Of a stretch of DNA of 64,000 nucleotides, positions 50,471 through 60,497 are shown in pieces (position 1 is the first letter of the stretch; each line of letters starts with the position of its first letter). Both the position numbers and the translations under genes were made by a program. Origin of the DNA: Granulicella mallensis MP5ACTX8 (GTDB lineage Bacteria; Acidobacteriota; Terriglobia; Terriglobales; Acidobacteriaceae); contig NC_016631.1 in assembly GCF_000178955.2 (NCBI RefSeq), positions 2,542,001 through 2,606,000 on the forward strand. Direction: 5' to 3'. The notes under the pieces are model-generated. The model ran no database searches. It saw only the letters and a program-made list of their open reading frames with translations, and was not told where the DNA came from.

Positions 50471-53400
50471 TCACGGAATCAGCAAGGGCCGCAAGCCCTG
50501 GCTTTTGATCAAGCCGGTTGGACCGCTCGGAGACTCCAAGGATTGTGGGTGGAAGGCATAACGCAGAAAGAATCCAATTCGATCGTTGTTGTATTCATTC
50601 GCATTGTCCAGGCTGAAGAAGGCACCAAGATGCCAATTTTTGGTAATTAGGTAGGCACCTTCTCCGGTCAGATTGTAGTTCACTCCCACACTGGTATGTT
50701 CCGTGGTGAATGGGTTCTTTGCAGCAACCTGCAGAGAATTATCGATTGGAAAGTAGGGACTGGCACCTTCCTGGAAGGCCTGAATGCCGGCGGCGCCGGC
50801 GATTTGATAATGGAATCTCGTGCCATGGTGGCCATCAAACGTGACTGGAATGTTGCTCAGTAGGTAGGCTTCCGGGCTGAAATAACCTCCATTGCCATAG
50901 GTGAATAATCTTTGATTGTTTGCGTAGTGCATTCCAAAGAAATTCATTCCTACTGTAAGTTTTCCATAGTTTGGGTTCTCCCAAACGGACCAATAAGCTC
51001 CACCGTATCCGTCGATACGACGGTTGTTCTCAACATGATGTCCCGTTATATATTGGCCGCCGATCTCCATATACCAACCCGAGATGCCATCTCCATGGTT
51101 GACCTGTACGGAAGCCGCATTAGTGATTACGCCACCCCAGATATTTCCACTGTAAGACGATGTAGCCGATCCGGGATCGTATAGACCAGCATAGGAGAGC
51201 TGCGAGTCCTGTATCGGTTGACGTTCAAAACTCAGAGTTACGGGACCTGCATTCGGTTGAAGAAGAAAACGTCCCGTTACATTTTCTACGGGGAAGCCAT
51301 GGGGAGTATAGCCCAGAGCGGCGCCAACGCTACGCGTCCGAAGTTGCAGTTCACCGCCAACACCTGAGGCGGTCTGGGCGTTGGAGACGGCGCCGAGGGG
51401 AAGGGTTCCCAATTGGTAGGTCGCCCCCGCATCCGTCGTTCCGCCCTGGAGAAGAGTGGGGTGCACCACTAACGTAAATCGGGCTCCAGGGTTGATCATC
51501 GCGGCCCCTTCGACATCGGCGCTGAAGATCGTAAGCCGGTCGAATCCAGATTGGCCATTGTGGTAATTGACCGAAGAGTCTCCCCCTAGATAGGGACTGG
51601 AGCTGCTTTCGATTGCGTCCAGATGATCCTGTATCTGTTGCCGCGGTGTCAAAGGCTGCGGCACGATATTTGAAGAGCCTGTCAACGGCGGCAGAGCTTC
51701 AGTTTGCGATGGGACGGGGGTGAGCATTGCGTCTAACAGCGTTGAGTCTGCCGTTGGGATGCTCTCTCCTGTGTTGAAAGTCCTGTGCCTTGGAGGCGTA
51801 TTGTCTCGAAGCGTCTCCTGGAGGGGCTGGTCAGACAGGGTGCCATGCGGGATTGCGGGGTAGTGGGCTTCAGCTTCAGACACGGGCAGGTCCGGCGCTA
51901 ATCCAGTTGCTGCTTCACGATGTGTGACTCGGTTGATATGCGGATTTGCTGCACGTGGGCTGTAGTCTGGGGCGTTTGCGACATGTGAATCTTCATTGTT
52001 GTTCGTCCTTGCGGAGTATGAGGTTGCCGTGTGAGACACCGTTGCAGGAGGTGGGATGAGGTCATCATGGTATGTGTCAGTCGCCAGATCCTGATTGACC
52101 GCAGGCTTGTGGGAGCTCTTTCGCCGTGCCGCAGAGGTTTCGCTTGGAGGCAAAGATGCGTAGCCGCCTCGTTCCTCGACTTCGGAGTGCGCGATTAGAT
52201 TGTCGTCCGAATTCGATGTCGAGCGTACTGGCCAAAGAGCTTCTCTGTTGCTACGGCTGGTGTCCGCTATCTCGTCGAATTGATTCTGATTAAGCTTGTC
52301 GTTAGACGAACTCAACATACGGAATAAATCCTGGCTGGCAGAGGATGCGCCCCTGTTGGAACCTGAAGTGACGGTCGATGCTGTGAGCTCGGCTATGCTT
52401 GGCGGTCCCGCTGCCTCCAAGGCTGCGCGATAATATGCTGCCGCTTTCCGAGAATCACCTCGCTTCACCTCGAATTCGGCTGCAAGTTCCAGGATCTTCC
52501 CATTTTTCCCAAAGCGATCAAGCGAAGTCTGTAGCCAGGATAGTGCCTGCTTTTGGTCGCCTGCGGCGAGTGCCGCTCGAACCGCCGCTTCGCAGATAGA
52601 GGCATCTGCTTTGGAGATGTCCTGCCGGTTATAGAGCATGACGGCGCGTTTCGGATCTCCGTCCGCGGCGTAGGCGGCCGCGAGGGAATTGTTGATCGAG
52701 ATATCGGAAGGGAAGGCCCTGAGCGCCGCGGCTAGTACGGCGAGGGCCTCTACATGCTTGCCAACTAAATTTAGTTGGGCTGCGCGTTGAACCGCCCATG
52801 TTGCGTATAGCTGGGTAAGCTGCGCTTGCTGGCTTTCCGTGAGAGCGTCGTTATTGCTCAGATTCTGGATCACGTGGGAGAGGCGCGCGTCCTGGCCCGA
52901 TTGCAGAAATAACCACCCTTCCTGTATCTGAAAGCTGATCGGAGGACTTATTCCCTGGCTGGCATAGATATCATTGGCCTGCTCCATAGCGTCAAACGCT
53001 CGTGCCTTGTTGCCTGCACCGCTGTATATCGATGCCAGGGTCTGCTGATACTCGGCATCATTCTGCAAGGTAGCGCTTAGATCCTCTGGCATCTCTCGGA
53101 TTTGCCCAAGGGCCTCACGGTCGCGAGTCGTGGCGTGAAGTGCCTCGATCCAACCGATCCAGGCCTCCTTCGACCCCGGATGCTCATCTACGATTCGAGC
53201 GTATTCTTCCACGGCATACTGCTTGTCACCGCTCGATAGCTCCATCGAAGCCAGTTGCAACCTTATTGAAAGAGACGGGGCGATTTTGAGGGCCCGGTTG
53301 AGAGCCTCCCTCGCCGCGCTTATCTGATCCTGCGACTGATAGATGCCTGCCAGCATCGACAAAAAGCCAGGGTTATCCTGTTCAGTGGAAGATACGGAAG

Positions 53401-55021
53401 CCGGCATCTGCCGAAACTCTCGGAGTGCCTCCGCATCCCGTCCCGCCAGATGATCCGAGCTTACAAGTCCGCTCCAGGCATCGCCGTTATCGGAGTCTGT
53501 CGTAAGTATTCTTCGATACACCCGCGAGGCCGTGTTATAGCGCTTCGCTGCCAATAAAAGGGAAGCGTACCGTAGTTGGGCCGCGGTTGAGGATTCATTA
53601 TCGCTGTCAGCTTGCGCCAGGGCCAATGCGCGAGTCAGGACGTGATCGGACTGGGACTGCTGGCCTATCGCAGCATAGTCGGCTGCAAGCGATTGGAGAA
53701 ATTCAGGATCATTCTCGAGCTTTGTGCGGAGATTTACGGGAATGCGCTCCGCAGTGCTGATGGCCGCCGAAAATTCGGCAGATTGCGATTGGGCGAGAAA
53801 AAGGCCGCGCCAGGACAACGACGATGAGCTGTCGACCCGAACGGCGCGTTCCAGATAAGGCACCGCGTCCTTGGGGTGGCCGGTTCGAAGAAAAGCTCCT
53901 CCGAGGGCCGACAAGGCATCCGGGTTATCCGGTTTCAACGCCAGAGCGCTACGATAGTTTGCAATTGCGGCTGTTGTGTCGTCCGAATCAAGGGCGCTTT
54001 GTCCTGTCTTCATGAAGCTGAAGAATCTCGAAGTCGACAAGGCCTGCATGAGGCTTGCATCCTGATCTCCCCCAGATCTGGCCTGTTCAAATTGATGCAC
54101 TGCTTCGCTGAAATCCTGTTGGCGCATACTCACGTAACCGAGCCCGGCATTGGCCTGTCCATGAGTTACTTCATGTGCAAGGGACGCGCGAAAATGTTGG
54201 TCGGCCAGCAAGAGGTTTCCGCTGTTCAGCGCGCGATACCCTGCAGCTAGTTCTACTCCAGACATCGGAGGACGCTGCTGGGGAGTAGAGGGTTCTGATG
54301 CAGCCGCCAGGCTGGAACCCTCAGAACGTTCGGCCCACCCCAAGGCTTGTTTGAGCGCATCCCCTGCATCTTGATTATTGGGGTAACGGCGCAGAAGTGA
54401 TATTCCCTCTGTTCGAGTGTTCGCGTCATAGGTGAGGACTCGGCCAAGAGTGACGGAGTACCGCTCATCGGATGGAAATTGCTGTGCCAGTTTGCGCAAA
54501 CCTTCGATGGCATGAACACGATCGGCCGGTAGTGCAGCCTCTGTATCGTAGTACACCAGTGCTACTTCTCCTGCTGGAGGATTCTTACCGTAGAGTTGGC
54601 GATATATTTCCATCGCCTCGCCGTATTTGCCGGACTTTGTAAGGATGGCGGCCTGGTGCAAAAGTTCAAGGTCTGAAGACTGTGTATGAATTGCCAGCAG
54701 ATCTCTAATCGTTGTTTCGTTCGCGCCTGATTTTCGCAGTCGTTGAATATAGATATCGGCGGCCTCCTGATGGCCCTGGCGCATCTCGGCCCCAGCGAGA
54801 TCTCGCAGCGCTTCAATATTGTTGGGATCGGCGGCAAGGACCTGCTTCCATGTAGAGATAGCGAGATCCAAATGACCACTTTGAGCCTGTGAGGTTGCAC
54901 GATTTAGCAGCATCTTGATCGCTGGCGAATCTGCCGCCGCTGCCCGAACAGGGGCACTGACAATTAAGCAGAACACAATCGGTAACAGTCTTTTCAGTAC
55001 AGGAGAACTCATCTTTGCCAT
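50471..55021 (-). CDS. bcsC: Cellulose synthase subunit BcsC (outer-membrane export channel with TPR scaffold)
   Basis: A 1516-residue protein. A signal peptide (VLKRLLPIVFCLIVSAPVRAAAA) leads to about twenty TPR repeats (residues ~35-900) that bridge the periplasm, then a ~230-residue polar linker rich in Ser/His/Asn (900-1130), and a C-terminal BCSC_C beta-barrel (about 1160-1500, e.g. SSSPYLGGDSSVNYHNGQSGFDRLTIF and YGGAYWSVWENPNYGKLTVGMNFFGMHYANNQRLFTYGNGGYFSPEAYLL spread over the barrel). It carries nascent cellulose across the outer membrane. The start overlaps the bcsZ stop by 13 bases. The linker between scaffold and barrel is longer than in the enterobacterial protein. Confidence 0.95.
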   Translation of the reverse strand: MAKMSSPVLKRLLPIVFCLIVSAPVRAAAADSPAIKMLLNRATSQAQSGHLDLAISTWKQVLAADPNNIEALRDLAGAEMRQGHQEAADIYIQRLRKSGANETTIRDLLAIHTQSSDLELLHQAAILTKSGKYGEAMEIYRQLYGKNPPAGEVALVYYDTEAALPADRVHAIEGLRKLAQQFPSDERYSVTLGRVLTYDANTRTEGISLLRRYPNNQDAGDALKQALGWAERSEGSSLAAASEPSTPQQRPPMSGVELAAGYRALNSGNLLLADQHFRASLAHEVTHGQANAGLGYVSMRQQDFSEAVHQFEQARSGGDQDASLMQALSTSRFFSFMKTGQSALDSDDTTAAIANYRSALALKPDNPDALSALGGAFLRTGHPKDAVPYLERAVRVDSSSSLSWRGLFLAQSQSAEFSAAISTAERIPVNLRTKLENDPEFLQSLAADYAAIGQQSQSDHVLTRALALAQADSDNESSTAAQLRYASLLLAAKRYNTASRVYRRILTTDSDNGDAWSGLVSSDHLAGRDAEALREFRQMPASVSSTEQDNPGFLSMLAGIYQSQDQISAAREALNRALKIAPSLSIRLQLASMELSSGDKQYAVEEYARIVDEHPGSKEAWIGWIEALHATTRDREALGQIREMPEDLSATLQNDAEYQQTLASIYSGAGNKARAFDAMEQANDIYASQGISPPISFQIQEGWLFLQSGQDARLSHVIQNLSNNDALTESQQAQLTQLYATWAVQRAAQLNLVGKHVEALAVLAAALRAFPSDISINNSLAAAYAADGDPKRAVMLYNRQDISKADASICEAAVRAALAAGDQKQALSWLQTSLDRFGKNGKILELAAEFEVKRGDSRKAAAYYRAALEAAGPPSIAELTASTVTSGSNRGASSASQDLFRMLSSSNDKLNQNQFDEIADTSRSNREALWPVRSTSNSDDNLIAHSEVEERGGYASLPPSETSAARRKSSHKPAVNQDLATDTYHDDLIPPPATVSHTATSYSARTNNNEDSHVANAPDYSPRAANPHINRVTHREAATGLAPDLPVSEAEAHYPAIPHGTLSDQPLQETLRDNTPPRHRTFNTGESIPTADSTLLDAMLTPVPSQTEALPPLTGSSNIVPQPLTPRQQIQDHLDAIESSSSPYLGGDSSVNYHNGQSGFDRLTIFSADVEGAAMINPGARFTLVVHPTLLQGGTTDAGATYQLGTLPLGAVSNAQTASGVGGELQLRTRSVGAALGYTPHGFPVENVTGRFLLQPNAGPVTLSFERQPIQDSQLSYAGLYDPGSATSSYSGNIWGGVITNAASVQVNHGDGISGWYMEIGGQYITGHHVENNRRIDGYGGAYWSVWENPNYGKLTVGMNFFGMHYANNQRLFTYGNGGYFSPEAYLLSNIPVTFDGHHGTRFHYQIAGAAGIQAFQEGASPYFPIDNSLQVAAKNPFTTEHTSVGVNYNLTGEGAYLITKNWHLGAFFSLDNANEYNNDRIGFFLRYAFHPQSLESPSGPTGLIKSQGLRPLLIP

Positions 55022-56133
55022 GGAACCTCCAACTCGCCATTGCTCTGGATATGGAAGCGATGCTCCGTATAGCCAAGTGCGAACATTGCTAAATTCTGGT
55101 CGTAATACCGGGGAGGTTGCCCATATAAACCTGTGCCTGTTGACAATGCATCCTTCAGGCGTTTCTTCTGCTGTGCGACAGCTTCAGGCGCCCGAGATTC
55201 CTGTAGAAAAGGGATAAGCGCCGCAGAGAAGGAAATTGGGCCATCCCCCCGGACCTCTGGCTTATCTTCGATGACGAACTCCGGAGGCAAAGGGTGTGTC
55301 CTCATGTAGGAGGTCATTCCTGAAAGCGCCTTCAGGAGATCATCACGGCCGTGAGTGTTCGAAGACGTAAGACCGGCCCAGAGGTAGACACGGATGGCAT
55401 CATAACTTCCTGTCGCCTGTTCTGTACTGAGATCAAGGGGAGGTGTAGAGCTCATTGTTCCATCAGGCTCTATCTTTATCCAATCTGGAGCAAAACCTGC
55501 AGCAGTTCCTCCGCGAACAAGAGAGGGCAGAGATGCCGCCATTGCTCCCCATGGGCCTTCAGGCTGTACCGTGGCAGCCGATTGCAAGAGAAACAGTGGC
55601 ATGTAACTGGGATTCATCACGGTCATTCCATCATGCTCAAATCCCGTTTGCGCCGGCAGAAGAATAGGGAAAGAGTGCACATGGGACACTTCTTTTTCTG
55701 CGATTAACTTGAGTAGCCCCATCCCGGTATTTGCATAGACCGGAGACTTCCACAGCCTCCCTGCCTGAATGAGATCGTAGGCTATCCATAGGTCCGAATC
55801 GCTTGCAGAGTTAGTATCTTTTATTCCCCAACTCCCGTCTGTTTTTTTACCCCAACTCCAGGCCGGAAGAGTTGTTTCGATCGTGCCGCCTGCCAGGTTA
55901 TTCACGGTCCAGAGAAATAAATGGTCGAAACGTGCCCGATCATTAGCGACGAGCGCGAAGAACATGGCATAGCTTTGCCCTTCGGAGGTTGTCAGGTCGT
56001 CACGATCTGGATCTACAACGCGGCCATCCTCTTGTATGAAGTGGTTGGCGTAGCTGGTCCATAAAGGCCATGAAGATTGCGGGATCGAACTCAATCCGAG
56101 CGAAAGCAGAGCCGCGATGATCTGGATTGTCAT
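55009..56133 (-). CDS. bcsZ: Periplasmic endo-1,4-beta-glucanase (GH8)
   Basis: A 374-residue GH8 cellulase with a short signal-like N-terminus (IQIIAALLSLGLSSIPQS). LTTSEGQSYAMFFALVANDRARFDHLF contains the catalytic acid Glu51, and SASDSDLWIAYDLIQAGRLW carries the conserved Asp pair of GH8. BcsZ trims or untangles nascent cellulose and is required for normal export in many bacteria. Its ATG overlaps the bcsAB stop (ATGA), and its stop overlaps bcsC, so stoichiometric coupled translation is expected. Confidence 0.95.
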   Translation of the reverse strand: MTIQIIAALLSLGLSSIPQSSWPLWTSYANHFIQEDGRVVDPDRDDLTTSEGQSYAMFFALVANDRARFDHLFLWTVNNLAGGTIETTLPAWSWGKKTDGSWGIKDTNSASDSDLWIAYDLIQAGRLWKSPVYANTGMGLLKLIAEKEVSHVHSFPILLPAQTGFEHDGMTVMNPSYMPLFLLQSAATVQPEGPWGAMAASLPSLVRGGTAAGFAPDWIKIEPDGTMSSTPPLDLSTEQATGSYDAIRVYLWAGLTSSNTHGRDDLLKALSGMTSYMRTHPLPPEFVIEDKPEVRGDGPISFSAALIPFLQESRAPEAVAQQKKRLKDALSTGTGLYGQPPRYYDQNLAMFALGYTEHRFHIQSNGELEVPWQR

Positions 56134-59100
56134 GCAAGATCCCCACGTATCCGCACTTCAGCCCTGTGCTTCAGGCGAGCGTGCAGCCAGGGAGCCCAGA
56201 GCAATCCCATAATGAACGGAAGCAAAACACCTATCCAAGGGTATTGATGCATCCATGCGCGAACTCTTAGAAAAGCCGAAATGTGGCCTATATGGTAGCT
56301 GGATTGACCGACTACAAAGGAATCAAAATGCGTGCCATGCTGCATCGCAACGTTACCGTGAATATCGCCAGAAGAGGCGATATCTAAAAACGCGGGGAAC
56401 AGGTTTTGCATGCTTCTTCCCAGTATTACGACTACAACAGTTCGACGGCTTCGTGATGGAGACTCCATCATTTCGATGAGTGAATCGAATGGGGAACTAA
56501 GGCTAAGGTCGAGTCTCGACTGCTCCTTCGCTCCCGATATATCGCTGAAGGATTCCATATTGAGATGTGAGAGCTTGCCCCAAAGCTGCTGCACCATGGA
56601 AAACATCGTGTCTAGATGTCGGGTAAGTCCCGCGTCCTGCAGGACAATTGGTAGCGTCGCTTCAATCTCGGGATTGGTGGCAATATCGCCACTGCTGCCA
56701 ATAATCAGCAGGTCACGATCCTCATTCAAGTTACTGGTGGTCCCTACCTGAAAGCGCAGTGCAGGATAACCTGTCTGTGCTCCGAAATATGAGAGCAAAT
56801 CGAGCATCGTTGTGATTTCGCGCTCGGAAGGTCTTTCAGGCAAAATAACCGTCGTTTGAGAGAGGTCTGCATATCGTGTAAATGGAAACCCAGCATTTGC
56901 AAAAAGCTCAAGGTTCGGCAATTTAGACCAATGCGGAAGTTGGTGTAAATCCAAATTGGAGGTAGGAAGAATTGTTCCCGTTGCATCCGACGGTGGAATG
57001 GGATGGCAGAAGTCTTTTGTCCTGGAGGGGAAGAGGAACTCGAAGAGAAGCGTATTGGCAAAAGGACGTAGATTAGTAACCGGAACAGGAATATCAATAT
57101 TCCGTGCCGCGGTATTCCCGCCCTTGGAACTGACCGGCAGATAGCTTATCGGGGATCCGTTGAGGATTACTCGGAGGTAAGCCTGTTGAGATGGGGGAAG
57201 GTGTTCGGTGATGTATTGAAGCCTCAGCTTGATTGCCTCCTCATCTCCAAAGAACAGGTCAGGAGGCAATCGAACATACGAAGGAATTGGTTGTGATCCA
57301 TCGCTGCGCAGCACATTCGTTTCGGCATAGCTCCATAGCGAGGATTTGCTTGTCGTCTGCACCCACCGAGGCGCATCATCGATGCTTCGCCCCGAAGGAA
57401 GTGGATGGGGTTCTACCGCCGCACTTTCGCCAGAAAACGCTCCCCCCGCTGCCAATGCTTGAGCTGCGGCCAGCACCTGGCTATCATCGTCACCGCTCAC
57501 GACAAGCAATTTTGTAATGCCGTCTACCGGGTTTACGCGAAGTGCCAGATGCGGTCCGTACACGCGTTCTCCAAGCGATGCAAGCAATGGAGAATTATTA
57601 GGAGCAACAATGATCGTGTTCCCCGGGGCCAGTCGCCCGATCGAGACAGGAAATGTCAGCTTGTGAGAGTTAGCCTGAACACCGAACCACGACGATACTG
57701 TGCCCGCTGCTTGCAGGAGCAGGACCGAAGGAGATGCTCCGAAGGTAACCCTTATGCTCGTGGAAGATATGCTTTGCTCTTTCTCGTAGAAAGGCGCCGG
57801 AAGCGATGTCAAATCATTCGCAAAGGGTAAAAGGGAGCCTGTCAACTCAAACGTCGAAGTTGGTTGTATCTGTGCCCATAGTCGTGCATCACCCGGGTTT
57901 TCACATTGCGCGCTATAGTGTCCACGAAGACGAACGTCAAGAGTATTCCTTGTGGCGAGTAACTCGCTAGGGACTGGAATATCTGCATTGAGAATCGCAA
58001 TATTCCCTCCGGTGGATGGAGCCGGCATTGCAAGATTCGCAAGAGTTGTGTTGTTGAAAGATACGATCAGAAGGCTTTGTTCTGAGAGCATATCCGGCGA
58101 AAAACGATATTGCAGATGCAGCATGCCACTCTGTGCAACTTGCGATTCGCTTAGGACAAGAACCGCGCCCGCTGAACTATCAGCGCCACGAAGCATCATC
58201 CCCTCTTTCAATCCTGCATCTGCTAGTGAGATATTGCTATGAAAGTGAAGAGTGTCAGTTTCGACCGTATGATGTTCCTGTGCCCGTAACAAGGCAGGGA
58301 AGAACATGATTAAACACAGCACGAGGGTTGCGGCAACTCCCGTTGCCTCATCGAGTGGCTTTGACTTTCGGCGGGGTATAAAGCTTGTAATCGAATACCT
58401 AATCCCACGCAGGGATAGGCGGATGATTGTAGCGAGGCTTTTAAGCGGGCGATCGTCAGGATGCTTTTCCGTGATCCACGCATTCGCGTTGGAGTATAAA
58501 ACCAGGGTTAGAAACTCTTCCTGTTCGAGCGAGAGCGGCAGGTATTCGAAGCGAAGATTTGTTCCGTTGCAATAGACAACTCGCGCCGGAAGGGTTACAT
58601 CTTCCCCCGATGGATAGATAACATCGATCAAAGATCCCAGTTTGAAAGGGGCAGCCACGCCGAGTGTAAGGGCCCCTCCGCCTAACGAAAGATCGACAGA
58701 CATACCTGGAGTGATGACCCCAGTTGCAGAGCGAATAGAGAACATCATCTTTCGATTGAGCCGAATACTGCTTCGTTTCTGCTGAGCTTCGACCGCCACC
58801 GCATTGGCCGTACCCAGGATGACACAATTAAAGAGTATCCAGAGGACATTCATGAGCACTGCGCCCTTATGGTCCCTGTTGTGGACGAAAAATCTCCATG
58901 GTGCCATAGCCAGACCGATGTAGTTAAAGAGAAGAAGGAGTCGATAGGGTCGCGCTATTGTTTTGTCAAAATAGCGCTCCTTGACGATTCCTCCCTTGGC
59001 CGTGACATTGAAGGTGCCCAGCTTGGGATTAATCAGGGCGAGGATAGTCGGTCCCAAAATGTAGGGCGCCAACACCGTCTCATAGATCTCATTCCAGAAG

Positions 59101-60497
59101 GAGTGTCGATATTTCCCCTGCAGGCGAGAGTTGGTCATTGTGGAAAGGATGAGATGGGGAAATGCATAAGCGGCGATTGTGATCCACAAGCCGGGGATAT
59201 TGCGCAGCCCAAACAGCATATAGACCAGAGGGGCAGTCAGAAAAATTAGTCGCGGTAGTGCATACAAAAAATGCACCATTGCATTGAAGTAGCACAGGCG
59301 TTGCGCGAGTTTGAGCCCTCTCACGAAGAGGGGATTGTCGATTCTGAATATCTGGACCATTCCCCGTGCCCAACGGATGCGCTGCCCTACGTGCGCTGAG
59401 AGGCTCTCTGTCGCGAGACCGGCAGCTTGAGGGATGTTTATATAGGCGGTATTCCATCCGCGGGTTTGCATTCGTAGTGAAGTGTGGGCATCTTCTGTAA
59501 CCGTCTCTACAGCGATGCCACCAATCTCTTCAAGTGCTGTTCGGCGTAGTACAGCGCAGGACCCACAGAAAAATGTCGCATTCCATAGATCATTGCCATC
59601 CTGCAGCAGGCCGTAGAAAAGTTCTCCCTCATTAGGAACAGTGCCGTAGGTCTTCAGGTTCCTTTCAAATGGATCTGGGGAATAAAAATGATGTGGGGTC
59701 TGCAGCATCCCGAGCTTTCGCTCTTTTACAAACCAACCCACCGTCAACTGTAAAAAGCTGCGTGTCGGCAAATGATCGCAATCGAAGATCGCCACGAGGG
59801 GAGATGTCATCTTCTTGAGGGCGCTGTTGATATTTCCAGCTTTAGCGTGCAAGTTGTCATTGCGAGTGATGTAGCCAATGCCGATCAGCTTGCAGAATTC
59901 ATGAAACTCTTGCCGCCTGCCATCATCGAGCAGGTAAACATGCAGTTTATCGCTTGGGTAATCGATGTTAACGGAGGCCAGGACAGTCGACCGCACAACA
60001 GAAAGTGGTTCGTTGTAGGTTGGAATCAGCAGGTCGACGTCCGGCCACGTCTCAATATCGGACGGCAAGGGAACGGGCGGACGCCGTAACGGATAAATCA
60101 TCTGGAGAAATCCCAGCAACAAGATTGCAAATGCGTACATCTCGGCGGCCAGCAGGAGAAACATGAAGAACAGCTCTGTTGGATGTAAATCGACGCTAGG
60201 ATTCGTTACGGCCAGATAGACCTGCGTGACGCGCCAAACGGCATATCGGCAGGTCGTGAGCATTGAAGCAATAATCAACATCAGCGTCGCAACATAGGCG
60301 CGCGAGAACGTATAGAGCACAAACCCGACGGTTAGCGTCAATGTTCCGACGATCGCCTGTTGCTTCCAGTCAAAACGTAAGGTTACATACTGGTAGGTGA
60401 GTAATCCGAAGATAAGGTATAAGATCGCTCGGCTGGCGCGGCCCCAAATACTATCATTACTTCCAAGAGTGCCCCACAGAAAGCCGAGTCTCTTCAT
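56130..60497 (-). CDS. bcsAB: Fused cellulose synthase BcsA-BcsB (GT2 catalytic, PilZ and periplasmic regulatory subunit in one chain)
   Basis: A 1455-residue fusion. BcsA part (1-~700): N-terminal membrane helices, GT2 motifs DDGRR (191-195), DCD (239-241), TED (334-336) and QRIRW (372-376), further helices, then PilZ with RSSIR (575-579) and DLSLGG (602-607) for c-di-GMP binding. A hydrophobic segment (721-739) leads into the BcsB part (~740-1420), with VETDTLHFHSNISLADAGL and two carbohydrate-binding/flavodoxin-like repeats, closed by a C-terminal membrane helix (YPWIGVLLPFIMGLLWAPWL). UDP-glucose is polymerised and the chain is guided into the periplasm. Fusions of this kind are known as AcsAB in Komagataeibacter. 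Overlaps bcsQ by ATGA. Confidence 0.95.
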   Translation of the reverse strand: MKRLGFLWGTLGSNDSIWGRASRAILYLIFGLLTYQYVTLRFDWKQQAIVGTLTLTVGFVLYTFSRAYVATLMLIIASMLTTCRYAVWRVTQVYLAVTNPSVDLHPTELFFMFLLLAAEMYAFAILLLGFLQMIYPLRRPPVPLPSDIETWPDVDLLIPTYNEPLSVVRSTVLASVNIDYPSDKLHVYLLDDGRRQEFHEFCKLIGIGYITRNDNLHAKAGNINSALKKMTSPLVAIFDCDHLPTRSFLQLTVGWFVKERKLGMLQTPHHFYSPDPFERNLKTYGTVPNEGELFYGLLQDGNDLWNATFFCGSCAVLRRTALEEIGGIAVETVTEDAHTSLRMQTRGWNTAYINIPQAAGLATESLSAHVGQRIRWARGMVQIFRIDNPLFVRGLKLAQRLCYFNAMVHFLYALPRLIFLTAPLVYMLFGLRNIPGLWITIAAYAFPHLILSTMTNSRLQGKYRHSFWNEIYETVLAPYILGPTILALINPKLGTFNVTAKGGIVKERYFDKTIARPYRLLLLFNYIGLAMAPWRFFVHNRDHKGAVLMNVLWILFNCVILGTANAVAVEAQQKRSSIRLNRKMMFSIRSATGVITPGMSVDLSLGGGALTLGVAAPFKLGSLIDVIYPSGEDVTLPARVVYCNGTNLRFEYLPLSLEQEEFLTLVLYSNANAWITEKHPDDRPLKSLATIIRLSLRGIRYSITSFIPRRKSKPLDEATGVAATLVLCLIMFFPALLRAQEHHTVETDTLHFHSNISLADAGLKEGMMLRGADSSAGAVLVLSESQVAQSGMLHLQYRFSPDMLSEQSLLIVSFNNTTLANLAMPAPSTGGNIAILNADIPVPSELLATRNTLDVRLRGHYSAQCENPGDARLWAQIQPTSTFELTGSLLPFANDLTSLPAPFYEKEQSISSTSIRVTFGASPSVLLLQAAGTVSSWFGVQANSHKLTFPVSIGRLAPGNTIIVAPNNSPLLASLGERVYGPHLALRVNPVDGITKLLVVSGDDDSQVLAAAQALAAGGAFSGESAAVEPHPLPSGRSIDDAPRWVQTTSKSSLWSYAETNVLRSDGSQPIPSYVRLPPDLFFGDEEAIKLRLQYITEHLPPSQQAYLRVILNGSPISYLPVSSKGGNTAARNIDIPVPVTNLRPFANTLLFEFLFPSRTKDFCHPIPPSDATGTILPTSNLDLHQLPHWSKLPNLELFANAGFPFTRYADLSQTTVILPERPSEREITTMLDLLSYFGAQTGYPALRFQVGTTSNLNEDRDLLIIGSSGDIATNPEIEATLPIVLQDAGLTRHLDTMFSMVQQLWGKLSHLNMESFSDISGAKEQSRLDLSLSSPFDSLIEMMESPSRSRRTVVVVILGRSMQNLFPAFLDIASSGDIHGNVAMQHGTHFDSFVVGQSSYHIGHISAFLRVRAWMHQYPWIGVLLPFIMGLLWAPWLHARLKHRAEVRIRGDLA

